Shown one piece after another: positions 24,203-32,716 of a DNA stretch of 32,716 bases. Positions within the stretch are counted from its first letter, which is position 1. Every line of letters starts with the position of its first letter. Source of the DNA: Salinivirgaceae bacterium (GTDB lineage: Bacteria; Bacteroidota; Bacteroidia; Bacteroidales; Salinivirgaceae); NCBI GenBank assembly GCA_002869335.1, contig PKTE01000316.1:1-32716 (forward strand). Reading direction: 5' to 3'. The position numbers were made by a program, and so were the translations under genes. The notes under the pieces were generated by a model. That model did no database searches. It saw only the letters and a list, made by a program, of their open reading frames with translations, and was not told the DNA's origin.

Positions 24203-26605
24203 ATGAATCGCTTTTTTATAAGCTTTTTTTGCATTTTATTAAGTGCAAGTGCTCTTTTTAGTCAAGATCAAAAATTTGCAACAGCCACACGTACCGATGC
24301 AAAAATAAAAATAGATGGAGTAATAAATGAAAAAGAATGGCTATTGACACCCAAGGCCAATCATTTTATTCAGTATAGTCCATACAATGGAGTTGAGCCA
24401 ACTGAACAGACTTTCGTAAGATTTCTATATGACAATGATGCGCTTTATATCGCAGCATTTATGGAAGACAGCAAGCCCAATGAGATATCAAAAACATTAG
24501 GAAAAAGAGATAATTTTAACTTAGCCGACTACTTCGGTGTGTATCTTGATCCATATAACGATGCTAGTAAATCTTTTGCATTTTTTGTAACCGCTAGTGG
24601 TGTACAAATTGATGCTAAAGTAACCAACCATTATGATTATAGATGGAATGCCGTTTGGGAATCAGCAGTTATGGAAACCCCGGACGGATGGGGTGTTGAA
24701 ATGCGTATTCCATACTCTGCCTTAAGATTCTCTAAAAAGAAGAAGCAAGAATGGGGATTAAATATGGAACGTGTGTTGCAAAGAAAGCGCGAAAAAAGCA
24801 CCTGGAACTTTGTGGATATCAATGTGGATGGTATTAATAAACAATTTGGGACTTTAACTGGCATACAAGAGGTTGAACCTCCAATTCGCCTGGCCTTTAT
24901 TCCCTACCTTTCAGCCTATTATGAAAATGACGAAGGCGACAATAGTTACTCAGTCAAAGGAGGAATGGATGTAAAATACGGTATTAATGAAAGCTTTACA
25001 CTTGATATGATGCTCATTCCCGATTTTGGGCAAGTAAGATCCGATAAAGAAGTGCTTAACCTGAGTCCGTTTGAAACTTATTATGGCGAAAATCGAGAAT
25101 TCTTTAAAGAGGGAATGGAACTTTTCAGTCGTGCTGGTATTTTTTATTCTCGAAGAATAGGTGCAACACCAACAAATTTCTATGATGTAGAAGATCATGC
25201 CATTGAAAAACATGCAGAAGTCACAGAAAATCCAGCCACAACTCAACTCATAAATGCCACGAAAATTACCGGTAAAACGCAAAGTGGAACCAACATTGGA
25301 ATTCTTAATGCCATGAGTAAATTCACACAAGCTACTTTAAAAGATTCAATAACCGGCAGAAAAACACACTTTACTACACAACCATTTACTAATTATAATG
25401 TGAGTGTAATCGAACAAGTATTAAAAGAAAACTCTTTTATTAGTCTGATTAATACAAACTTACACAGACCTGGAGATAATTATACAGCTAATACAACTGG
25501 GACTGAACTACGATATGAGTTTCTTGATCAATTTGCAGTTCAAGGATCAGCAGCTATAAGTCAAAAATATGATTTAGATAATCCCTTTGGATATAATTAT
25601 TGGATGCAAGTTTCCAGAACTAAAGGAAATTTTAGATTTTCACTATATCATAACACAGAAAGCAGAAACTATGATCCCAATGACATGGGATATCTGCAAA
25701 GTCCTGATGAACGATCGCAATCAGCTTCAATATCCTATGCCAAAAGAGAACCATTCTGGAAAATGCTCAACTGGTACAATACGCTTACAGCCCGCTATAA
25801 TACCATGTTTGACTACGATCAGTTCAAAGATGCGAGAATAAGTATTAGTAGCAGGGGAACTACAAATAAGCATTTGTCTTTAGGATTCAATAGCACAATT
25901 AAACCTGTAATGGGCTACGACTATTTTGAACCAAGATTAGATGGATACAAATTTAAGACTGCTTCATGGCAGAATGCAGAAGCTTGGATATCATCAGATT
26001 ACCGAAAAATATTTGCATTAGATATACGTTATGGAGGTTGGATAGCCAATCAATACGACCAATCTGGACAATGGTACAGCATAAGTCCCCGATTGCGATT
26101 AGGTGACAGGTTCCAAATGGTATACGACTTCAACGGCGATGACAGCTTTAATTCATTAGGACATGTCTGGAACAATGAAGTAGACACTGTTATTTTTGGT
26201 CGTCGCGATTATCGTCGTATAGAAAACAATATCAATATTGACTATATTTTCACGCCTAAATCTTCATTAACATTTTACCTAAGACATTATTGGACACGAG
26301 TAAACTACGATGAGTTCTACATGCTTAACGAAGATGGTAGTATTGAGGGTTATGCAGATTATGGTGAAAACCCTGACATTAATTATAATGCTTTCAATAT
26401 TGATTTGGCCTATACTTGGCAATTTGCCCCAGGAAGCGAAATGTCGCTAGTTTGGAAAAATCAGATCATGTCAGAATCTGACGAAATAATTAATGATTTT
26501 GGGCAAAATTTTGAAAACACATTTACGGACTTGGGCCGAAATAGTATTTCTGTAAGGATCCTATACTATCTTGATTACTTACAAATTAAAAATGCCTTTT
26601 TATAG
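24203..26605 (+). CDS. DUF5916 protein: CBM9-like domain plus outer-membrane barrel
   Basis: The 800-residue protein begins with a signal peptide (1-20, ASALFSQ). Residues about 25-215 form a carbohydrate-binding family-9-like domain (KIDGVINEKEWLLTPKANHF, FLYDNDALYIAAFMEDSKP, GWGVEMRIPYSALRF). The remainder is a long beta-rich region with repeated amphipathic strands (SLTFYLRHYWTRV, NIDLAYTWQF) consistent with an outer-membrane barrel, as in the DUF5916 family common in Bacteroidota. Its substrate is unknown; binding of a saccharide at the surface is inferred from the CBM9-like fold only. It ends nine bases from the convergent asnB with no terminator visible between. No clear promoter was found in the 290 bases separating it from the miaB start. 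Confidence 0.85.
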   Translation: MNRFFISFFCILLSASALFSQDQKFATATRTDAKIKIDGVINEKEWLLTPKANHFIQYSPYNGVEPTEQTFVRFLYDNDALYIAAFMEDSKPNEISKTLGKRDNFNLADYFGVYLDPYNDASKSFAFFVTASGVQIDAKVTNHYDYRWNAVWESAVMETPDGWGVEMRIPYSALRFSKKKKQEWGLNMERVLQRKREKSTWNFVDINVDGINKQFGTLTGIQEVEPPIRLAFIPYLSAYYENDEGDNSYSVKGGMDVKYGINESFTLDMMLIPDFGQVRSDKEVLNLSPFETYYGENREFFKEGMELFSRAGIFYSRRIGATPTNFYDVEDHAIEKHAEVTENPATTQLINATKITGKTQSGTNIGILNAMSKFTQATLKDSITGRKTHFTTQPFTNYNVSVIEQVLKENSFISLINTNLHRPGDNYTANTTGTELRYEFLDQFAVQGSAAISQKYDLDNPFGYNYWMQVSRTKGNFRFSLYHNTESRNYDPNDMGYLQSPDERSQSASISYAKREPFWKMLNWYNTLTARYNTMFDYDQFKDARISISSRGTTNKHLSLGFNSTIKPVMGYDYFEPRLDGYKFKTASWQNAEAWISSDYRKIFALDIRYGGWIANQYDQSGQWYSISPRLRLGDRFQMVYDFNGDDSFNSLGHVWNNEVDTVIFGRRDYRRIENNINIDYIFTPKSSLTFYLRHYWTRVNYDEFYMLNEDGSIEGYADYGENPDINYNAFNIDLAYTWQFAPGSEMSLVWKNQIMSESDEIINDFGQNFENTFTDLGRNSISVRILYYLDYLQIKNAFL

Positions 26606-26614
26606 TTTTTTTTT

Positions 26615-28444
26615 CTAACCATTCTTCTCCATCCACGCATGCAAAGCGGCAATTGACCATAACCTATTGTACAGAAAGGCATATTTAGGAGACTCAAATT
26701 GCTTCCTAAGTTTTTGCACCTCTGATAAATTAAGTAATTCGTGCTTTCTAATGACTTCGTCACTCAGATAAGTATCAAACCATTCTTTAAGAGGTCCATT
26801 CATCCATTGCATCAATGGAACTGAGAACCCTTGTTTTGTCCTATCAAATAAAGAAGCTGGAACATGTTTAAATAGTAGCTTTTTCAATAGATACTTACTA
26901 TCCCCATTTTTAAGTTTAAGTTGTGGATGAATATTAAGGGCTAATTCAACCACACGGTAATCCAATAAGGGGACTCTGGTTTCCAATGCATATCGCATGC
27001 TGTCACGATCCACTTTCACCAATAAATCATCTGGCAAATAATATTTAAAATCAAAAAAAGCTTGTTTCTCAGAAGGCATCATTTGCCTTTTTATTATTTC
27101 ATAAGAAGGAATAAAAGGATTTAGATCATTACGCAACAATTTGGCTAACTCTCGCTGAGAAAAGAAATATTGTTCCTGTGAAAATATATGAGCGTTTTTA
27201 TCAATACTATTTTCAAACAATCCAGCAACTCTGCGATGCCTGCTACTTCCTAGCTTTAACAAATTTCGATAAACTGGAGCGAGCAATTTTGTTTTGGGAG
27301 CATTAAGTCTTTTTGCCCAAACATGAGATCCATATCCCATAAAAAGCTCATCACCGCCATCACCTGAAAGGGTTACAGTTACTTTTTGCTTAGCCATTTG
27401 TGACACTAACATGGTTGGTATCGCACTTGTATCAGCAAAAGGTTCATCATAGTGTGAAATAATTTCTGGCAACAATTCTCTTGCCTGGTCATCTGTCACA
27501 TAATACAAATTATGATCAGACTCAATATGTTTTGCCACTTTATCGGCAAACTCGGCTTCATTGTGTTTAACATGATCAAACCCAATAGTAAAGGTTTGAA
27601 GTTTCTCATTAAAATGCTTTGAAGCAATGGCAGATACAAGACTACTATCAATACCTCCACTTAGAAATGTCCCAATGGGAACATCACTCACCAATCGACT
27701 CTGTACAGCACTATTAACAGCATTTTCAAGTCTTTTAAAAACCTCTTGCTCATCTGTAAGGTACTCTTTATGAATTTTCTCCTCTGCAGACCACCATTTT
27801 CTTTTACTCATGCCATTTTTATCCACAATGGCCATTTCACCAGGACTCAATTTATATATGTTCTTATATATTGTTTGAGGAGCTGAAATAAATCCCAGGT
27901 GTAAATATTGTGAAATTGATGTTGGCTCAATCTGAAGCCAATCTGAAGGTAAAGCAGCCTGTAAAGCTTTCAACTCCGATGCAAAAACAAAAGCATCATC
28001 AGTCAAATAATAAAACACCGGCTTTATGCCAACACGATCGCGAAATAAAAAAAGACGCTCCTCCTCCTTATCATAAATGGCAATAACAAACATACCATTA
28101 AGTAGATTAGCAAATTCAACTCCCCGCTTTAGGAATAATTCAAGTACTACCTCACTATCACTCGTTGTTTTAGTTTCAATTCTAAATTGACCAGCTAATT
28201 CTTTAAAATTATATACTTCACCGTTATACACCATTAGGTAGCGACCATCATTCGAAGTTAATGGCTGATTTGCTCTACTACTTAAATCAATAATGCTAAG
28301 TCTATTATGAACAAGCCCGACTTTTTCATCATGGAAATAACCCGTAAAATCAGGTCCTCGATGAATCATAGCATCACTCATTGAATGCAGATGATTTCTA
28401 TTAAAAATAGATTTATATTGAAAATATCCTCCTATACCACACAT
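26615..28444 (-). CDS. asnB: Asparagine synthase (glutamine-hydrolysing)
   Basis: This cytoplasmic enzyme of 609 residues makes asparagine, or amidates a related acid, using glutamine. Cys2 is the nucleophile of the glutaminase domain, which also shows NRLSIIDLS (47-55) and YNGEVYNF (73-80). The synthetase domain has the ATP pyrophosphatase P-loop LSGGIDSS (261-268), then LSGDGGDELFMGYG and the LLDYRVVELA region. The length and arrangement match the bacterial AsnB subgroup that also includes polysaccharide-cluster amidotransferases, so a side substrate cannot be ruled out; no polysaccharide genes are nearby, which favours ordinary asparagine synthesis. A full promoter lies at 28501-28531. Confidence 0.93.
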   Translation of the reverse strand: MCGIGGYFQYKSIFNRNHLHSMSDAMIHRGPDFTGYFHDEKVGLVHNRLSIIDLSSRANQPLTSNDGRYLMVYNGEVYNFKELAGQFRIETKTTSDSEVVLELFLKRGVEFANLLNGMFVIAIYDKEEERLFLFRDRVGIKPVFYYLTDDAFVFASELKALQAALPSDWLQIEPTSISQYLHLGFISAPQTIYKNIYKLSPGEMAIVDKNGMSKRKWWSAEEKIHKEYLTDEQEVFKRLENAVNSAVQSRLVSDVPIGTFLSGGIDSSLVSAIASKHFNEKLQTFTIGFDHVKHNEAEFADKVAKHIESDHNLYYVTDDQARELLPEIISHYDEPFADTSAIPTMLVSQMAKQKVTVTLSGDGGDELFMGYGSHVWAKRLNAPKTKLLAPVYRNLLKLGSSRHRRVAGLFENSIDKNAHIFSQEQYFFSQRELAKLLRNDLNPFIPSYEIIKRQMMPSEKQAFFDFKYYLPDDLLVKVDRDSMRYALETRVPLLDYRVVELALNIHPQLKLKNGDSKYLLKKLLFKHVPASLFDRTKQGFSVPLMQWMNGPLKEWFDTYLSDEVIRKHELLNLSEVQKLRKQFESPKYAFLYNRLWSIAALHAWMEKNG

Positions 28445-28500
28445 CAGATATAATTTTAAACGAACATACGTAATTTCTTTTTTATGGCAAGAATCAAATT

Positions 28501-28531
28501 CAAAATTATATCAACAACCAACTGTTAACAA
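28501..28531 (-). promoter_or_regulatory. Promoter of asnB
   Basis: On minus the -7 element is TAATTTTG (28501-28508) and the -33 TTG (28529-28531), 20 bases apart. The leader would be about 50 bases. Confidence 0.6.
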
Positions 28532-28553
28532 TGAGTAACAAACCAATAATGTT

Positions 28554-28582
28554 TTTGAATTGGAGGTTTTGGGTTAATTTTG
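28554..28582 (+). promoter_or_regulatory. Promoter candidate of the 4HB-HAMP-GAF-PAS sensor gene
   Basis: TTTG (28554-28557) and TAATTTTG (28575-28582), 17 bases apart, slightly shorter than usual. The leader would be about 90 bases. It is divergent from the asnB promoter. Confidence 0.5.
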
Positions 28583-28678
28583 TATGCTGTAAGAAAAAAA
28601 ATGCATAATTTTAGGTTTATCAAATTGTGTTATTTAGTTTTAAAGCTTAATTGATGAGCATTAATTAAACTCTGGAGT

Positions 28679-30844
28679 ATGAAGTACAGGTTCACCATAG
28701 CAAACCGTCTCTTTTTTGGTTTTGGTCTAATTATTCTAACACTTTTAGTTAGTAGCATTTTGACCTACGTTACATTGCAAAGCAATAAGAAACTCAATGA
28801 AGAGATTACCAATATATATACACCATCGGTATCAAAAATGGGCGACATGACTCAACTCATCAACAGCTCCAAGATGCTCATTACCAGCTGGGTATACATA
28901 GATAAAAAATCAGATGCTCCAGATAAAATAAAGCTACGCAAACTTCACAATGAGGACTTTCCACACTTAGTTGCTGATATTAAAGAGATTTATAAAAATT
29001 GGGACAACAAGGATAAAGGAAAGTTTGACACACTTGTACTATTTATTCAGGATACACTTTTCGAAAATCATAAAACCATTATGCAAGGGTTGAATTCTTT
29101 TGACAGCTATGATGACCCAATGGTACTTTTCGAGATTTTCCCAATGGTAGCCAATGATGGTATTGCCATGGTTAATACCGACAGAGCTACAAATAAAGCA
29201 AAGAATTTAATGCAATCACTTGAAAGAAAGAGTAAAGCAAAAAACAAGGCTCTTTTTGATTCATTAGATTCATTCCAGTTATTTATCATCATTTCCGGAT
29301 TGATTATGCTAGCAATAGCGCTCGCAATATCATTTTTCATTTCAAGGTCTACGATCCGACCAATCCTACGTCTGAAAGAATTCCTGTTAATCATGACACG
29401 AGGATTATTACCTGATGAAAAAATGAAAGAAGCCAACGATGAAATTGGAGACATGAGCAAAGCTCTAAATGAATATATTGAGGGAATGAAGCGCACTTCT
29501 AATTTTTCTTTAGCCATTGGAAAAGGTGACTACGAGACAGATTATGAGCCCCTAAGTGAGGATGATGCACTTGGCAACTCACTTCTAAATATGCGCGACG
29601 ACCTTAAAAAAGCCTCCAAAGAAGAAGAGAGAAGAAAACGTGAAGATGAGGTTCGAAATTGGAGTGCTCAAGGTATTGCTAAGTTTAGTGACATTCTGCG
29701 ACAAAATAACGACGATATACAAAAACTTTCTTACAACATAGTAGACAACCTTATAAATTATGTAGATGCCATTCAAGGAGCCATATATATATTGAGCAAC
29801 AACGACGACTCAAACGAACAATACTTTGATATGACTGCGGCTGTTGCTTATGGAAGAGAGAAAATGGTAGATCGTAAAATTGAGATGGAAGAAGGTTTAA
29901 TTGGACGTGTTGCATTTGAAAAAGAGACCGTCTATCTCAAAGAAATACCAGACAATTATGTGCGTATAACAAGTGGATTGGGTGATGCTAATCCAAATGT
30001 GCTATTACTTACGCCTCTAAAACTAAACAACGAAATATTTGGAGTATTGGAAATTGTTTCGTTTAATGAATTTGACAAACATCAAATCGAATTTGTAGAG
30101 AAAGTAGGTGAAAATATTGCCTCAACCATCTCATCTGTAAGAATTAATCAGCGTACTGCAAAATTACTAGAAGAGTCAAGACAAAAAGGTGAAGAGCTTG
30201 CTTCGCAAGAAGAAGAAATGCGTCAAAACATGGAAGAACTTCAGGCAACGCAAGAAGAATCAACACGTAGAGAGGCAGAAATGCAAGATACCATTGATGC
30301 CATTAATAATACACTGGGGAATTACGATTTGGATATGAATGGCTATATTATTTCTGCAAATGATAAATATGCCGATCTTATAGGAAGAAAATCAGAAGAG
30401 GTAATTGGTAAGGAGCATAAAACATTAATCTCTGAAGATAAAAATGACCTGGATCATTACGACGAAATTTGGGAAGGCCTGCGAAATGGAATTCCTAATG
30501 AAATAGAATTAAAATATAATGCAGGAGAAAGAGAAGTATGGTTAAAAGAAACTTTCACACCTGTTAAAAATGCCGATGGCGAATATGAAAAAGTAGTTTC
30601 TCTGGTATTTGATATTAGCGATAAGCGTAGTAAAGACAGTGCAATTAGAGCTTATCAACACGAAATTGAAGACCAAAACGAACTACTAAGAGAAACAATG
30701 GAACAATTAACCAACCTTAGAGAAGATTATGAGACTAAGCTAATTGAAATCAATAAAGAAAAGGAGATTATTGAAGAAGAGAACAGAGTTCAAATAGAGA
30801 GTCTTAAAATGCAAATCCAGGAATTGGGAGGAGACGAAAGTTAA
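28679..30844 (+). CDS. Membrane sensor with HAMP, GAF and PAS domains but no output domain
   Basis: The 721-residue protein has a first membrane helix (about 10-32), a periplasmic four-helix-bundle-like sensor (about 33-198), a second helix (about 199-221), HAMP (221-275), a linker, GAF (about 328-494, GLIGRVAFEKETVYLKEIPD), a coiled coil (SQEEEMRQNMEELQATQEES), PAS (about 540-652, ending VVSLVFDISDKRS) and a final coiled coil to the end. No HisKA, HATPase, GGDEF, EAL, PP2C or methyl-accepting signalling tip is present, and the stop is followed by a real terminator, so it does not look truncated. It may signal through partner proteins. GGAG lies one base before the ATG, too close to act as a normal Shine-Dalgarno. 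Confidence 0.85.
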   Translation: MKYRFTIANRLFFGFGLIILTLLVSSILTYVTLQSNKKLNEEITNIYTPSVSKMGDMTQLINSSKMLITSWVYIDKKSDAPDKIKLRKLHNEDFPHLVADIKEIYKNWDNKDKGKFDTLVLFIQDTLFENHKTIMQGLNSFDSYDDPMVLFEIFPMVANDGIAMVNTDRATNKAKNLMQSLERKSKAKNKALFDSLDSFQLFIIISGLIMLAIALAISFFISRSTIRPILRLKEFLLIMTRGLLPDEKMKEANDEIGDMSKALNEYIEGMKRTSNFSLAIGKGDYETDYEPLSEDDALGNSLLNMRDDLKKASKEEERRKREDEVRNWSAQGIAKFSDILRQNNDDIQKLSYNIVDNLINYVDAIQGAIYILSNNDDSNEQYFDMTAAVAYGREKMVDRKIEMEEGLIGRVAFEKETVYLKEIPDNYVRITSGLGDANPNVLLLTPLKLNNEIFGVLEIVSFNEFDKHQIEFVEKVGENIASTISSVRINQRTAKLLEESRQKGEELASQEEEMRQNMEELQATQEESTRREAEMQDTIDAINNTLGNYDLDMNGYIISANDKYADLIGRKSEEVIGKEHKTLISEDKNDLDHYDEIWEGLRNGIPNEIELKYNAGEREVWLKETFTPVKNADGEYEKVVSLVFDISDKRSKDSAIRAYQHEIEDQNELLRETMEQLTNLREDYETKLIEINKEKEIIEEENRVQIESLKMQIQELGGDES

Positions 30845-30864
30845 AAAAAATATTGATCAACCAG

Positions 30865-30899
30865 GGGCTGTTTCAACAAAGCGATAACAGCCCTTTTTT
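30865..30899 (+). terminator. Stem-loop terminator between sensor and symporter genes
   Basis: GGGCTGTT (30865-30872) pairs perfectly with AACAGCCC (30886-30893) around a 13-base loop, followed by six T (30894-30899). It begins 20 bases after the sensor stop and ends 11 bases before the symporter ATG. Confidence 0.85.
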
Positions 30900-30910
30900 A
30901 TTGAAAAAAC

Positions 30911-32596
30911 ATGCAATTACAGTATTTAGATTGGACCATATTGGCCGTTTTTTTTATAATCGTAATAGGAATTGGATGGGTAGCTTCACGAACAGCTCGC
31001 AAAAACACTTCTGAATTCTTCCTTGGGGGAAGAGGAATGCCATGGTGGCTTTTGGGAGTATCTATGGTAGCTTGCACATTCTCGGCTGATACACCTAACC
31101 TGGTAACTGATTTCGTACGTACATCAGGCGTAGCAAAGAACTGGGCATGGTGGGCATTCTTAATTACCGGAATGGTAACCGTTTTTATCTATGCTAAATT
31201 ATGGCGAAGATCAAATGTTTTAACTGATCTGGAATTTTATGAACTTCGCTATTCTGGAAAACTAGCCTCATTCCTAAGAGTATTTCGCTCGGTATACTTA
31301 GGCCTATTCTTCAACGTACTGATAATGGCCAGTGTAAGTTTGGCCGCAATTAAAATTGGTGCTGTAATGTTTGGTCTTAGCCCATGGGTAACCATAGTAA
31401 TAGGATCAGTAGCTGTGGCAATTTACGCCGGTATTGGAGGCCTTAAAGGAGTAATTTGGGCCGATTTCTTTCAATATTCCATAGCTATGTTTGGAGCTGT
31501 TTATGCAGCCTATGTGGCACTTCAACAGCCCGAGGTAGGTGGATTAGACGGACTATTATCTCACCCGGACATTCAAGATAAGTTAAGCTTTATTCCCGAT
31601 TTTAGCGATACAGGAACACTCCTAACCTTACTCATCATACCAATAGCAGTGCAATGGTGGAGCGTATGGTATCCAGGAGCTGAACCAGGTGGTGGCGGAT
31701 ATATTGCTCAGCGGATGCTTTCAGCAAAAAATGAGAAAAATGCTATAGGTGCTACATTGTTTTTCAATTTTATGCATTACGCCATCAGACCGTGGCCGTG
31801 GATTATTGTGGCACTTGCATCATTGATTATTTACCCGGATCTGGCCTCCATTCACAATGAATTTGGCAACATTGCACCAGAGTATTTAAAACATGATATT
31901 GCCTACCCTGCCATGATGTCGAAATTAGGACCAGGTTGGCTGGGGTTGGTTGTAGCCTCACTTATAGCAGCCTATATGAGTACAATTGGAACGCATTTAA
32001 ATTGGGGCTCATCTTACATTGTTAATGACTTTTATAAGCGCATAGTAAAGCCAGATGCATCTGAAAAGGAATTGGTTCGTATTGGACAGTTATCAACCTT
32101 ATTTTTAATGCTATTCTCAGGAATTATAGCACTTACAGTTATGGAAAATGCACAGGAAGCATTCAATATTTTGCTGCTAAGTGGTGCAGGCTCTGGAGCA
32201 ATTTACCTATTAAGATGGTTCTGGTGGAGAATAAACGCCTTGACTGAAATTATAGCCATGATTAGTGCTACAGTTGTTGCAATTGTTCTAATCTTTGCCA
32301 TAGATGATACGACCTTAACCACAAAGTACCTCGATGCATTTACAGTAAGATTATTAATAGCAGTTTTTGCTACCACAGTAGTTTGGCTAGCTACAACACT
32401 TTTAACTAAACCTGAAAAAGAAGAAACACTTGTCAATTTTTATCAAAAAACAAGACCGGGTGGACCAGGTTGGAGAAGAATTGCAAAAAAGGCTTTTCCT
32501 GAAGATACAAACCCAACAGCATGGGCCATGCCCATACAAATTCTAAATGTTTTTGTAGGTAGTATTACAGTTTACGCCGCATTATTTGGAATTTGA
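30911..32596 (+). CDS. Sodium:solute symporter (SSS family), interrupted by TGA near the C-terminus
   Basis: The 561 residues before the first stop form an SSS-type transporter with about 13 membrane helices. The family start YLDWTILAVFFIIVIGIGWV is followed by the conserved EFFLGGRGMPWWL, CTFSADTPNLV and GIGGLKGVIWADFFQ segments. The large aromatic loop VQWWSVWYPGAEPGGGGYIA is typical of a Bacteroidota subgroup whose substrate is unknown; sugars or organic acids are usual for SSS. The frame ends at TGA (32594-32596) after VYAALFGI, yet the same frame continues for 35 codons with a membrane-helix-like sequence to TAA at 32702. The start is firm, but no promoter is visible between the terminator at 30865-30899 and the ATG. 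Confidence 0.88.
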   Translation: MQLQYLDWTILAVFFIIVIGIGWVASRTARKNTSEFFLGGRGMPWWLLGVSMVACTFSADTPNLVTDFVRTSGVAKNWAWWAFLITGMVTVFIYAKLWRRSNVLTDLEFYELRYSGKLASFLRVFRSVYLGLFFNVLIMASVSLAAIKIGAVMFGLSPWVTIVIGSVAVAIYAGIGGLKGVIWADFFQYSIAMFGAVYAAYVALQQPEVGGLDGLLSHPDIQDKLSFIPDFSDTGTLLTLLIIPIAVQWWSVWYPGAEPGGGGYIAQRMLSAKNEKNAIGATLFFNFMHYAIRPWPWIIVALASLIIYPDLASIHNEFGNIAPEYLKHDIAYPAMMSKLGPGWLGLVVASLIAAYMSTIGTHLNWGSSYIVNDFYKRIVKPDASEKELVRIGQLSTLFLMLFSGIIALTVMENAQEAFNILLLSGAGSGAIYLLRWFWWRINALTEIIAMISATVVAIVLIFAIDDTTLTTKYLDAFTVRLLIAVFATTVVWLATTLLTKPEKEETLVNFYQKTRPGGPGWRRIAKKAFPEDTNPTAWAMPIQILNVFVGSITVYAALFGI

Positions 32597-32704
32597 AGCC
32601 TGGTATATAAAGAATGGACACAAGCAAGTATATTTATTGGTTTTACCATTGCGGGAACATACATTATATTTAAACTATTTCATAAGCTCAAAGCAGACGA
32701 ATAA
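32594..32704 (+). other. In-frame TGA and 35-codon continuation of the symporter frame
   Basis: After TGA the frame reads SLVYKEWTQASIFIGFTIAG then TYIIFKLFHKLKADE and a TAA at 32702-32704. A hydrophobic helix followed by a short basic/acidic tail is what one expects at the end of an SSS transporter. A single base change (for example GGA or TGG to TGA) would restore an intact 597-residue protein. Options are a recent nonsense mutation, a sequencing error, or readthrough; TGA is used as a normal stop elsewhere in the window. Confidence 0.75.
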
Positions 32705-32716
32705 AAAAACAAAGCC

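Noticed and set aside
32594-32640. Selenocysteine insertion at the symporter TGA
   Set aside because: No convincing SECIS-like hairpin follows, and a selenocysteine before a membrane helix of an SSS transporter has no known basis.

Overview
The window is a stretch of AT-rich bacterial chromosome that most likely comes from a member of the Bacteroidota. The evidence is: several genes preceded by the TAnnTTTG (-7) / TTG or TTTG (-33) promoter pattern of that phylum; mostly A-rich leaders rather than strong Shine-Dalgarno sites; families typical of the phylum (TPR histidine kinase, DUF5916-type barrel protein, DUF134-NifX fusion, short MSFGG membrane protein); and short AT-rich or AACCTGAAAC-type intergenic repeats. 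The order within the phylum cannot be fixed from the sequence. Most genes are core or housekeeping. There is no phage, insertion sequence, CRISPR array or recognisable defence island.

Layout. 1-502: probable tail of an upstream gene, a tandem AT-rich repeat and a GC-richer repeat block. 503-4252 (minus): a retropepsin-PDZ lipoprotein, a small outer-membrane-type protein and a phosphohexomutase. 4519-7018 (minus): lysC and lysA, overlapping, for aspartate-to-lysine/diaminopimelate synthesis. Divergent from them at 7196 is a small protein with a C-terminal ACT-like domain, a candidate lysine-responsive regulator; a 16-bp near-palindrome lies in the shared spacer. 7861-8237: a repeat, a broken tRNA-Thr copy carrying an 84-nt two-hairpin insertion, and an intact tRNA-Thr(UGU). 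8421-10248: a heme-NO-binding-like protein, a DUF134-NifX regulator with an operator-like palindrome, and a small zinc-ribbon protein. 10571-12328: a CLC-type anion transporter with CBS domains.

12483-16836 (plus) is a MacAB-like export operon: ATPase, two paralogous permeases and a membrane-fusion adaptor, closed by a good terminator. 16970-18615 is a three-gene operon (conserved hypothetical, small membrane protein, macro-domain ADP-ribose hydrolase). 18703-20844 is a periplasmic TPR sensor histidine kinase. 20855-23912 (minus) holds a Gate-domain membrane protein and a miaB plus AhpD-like pair. 24203-26605 is a DUF5916 protein, convergent with asnB (26615-28444, minus). 28679 to the end holds a 4HB-HAMP-GAF-PAS membrane sensor without any output domain, followed by a sodium:solute symporter whose frame is cut by an in-frame TGA just before what looks like its last membrane helix.

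I did not find a clear new multi-gene system. The observations most worth checking are the in-frame TGA of the symporter, the ACT-domain protein and palindrome next to lysC, the interrupted tRNA copy, the operator-like site at the DUF134-NifX gene, and the sensor plus terminator plus symporter arrangement.
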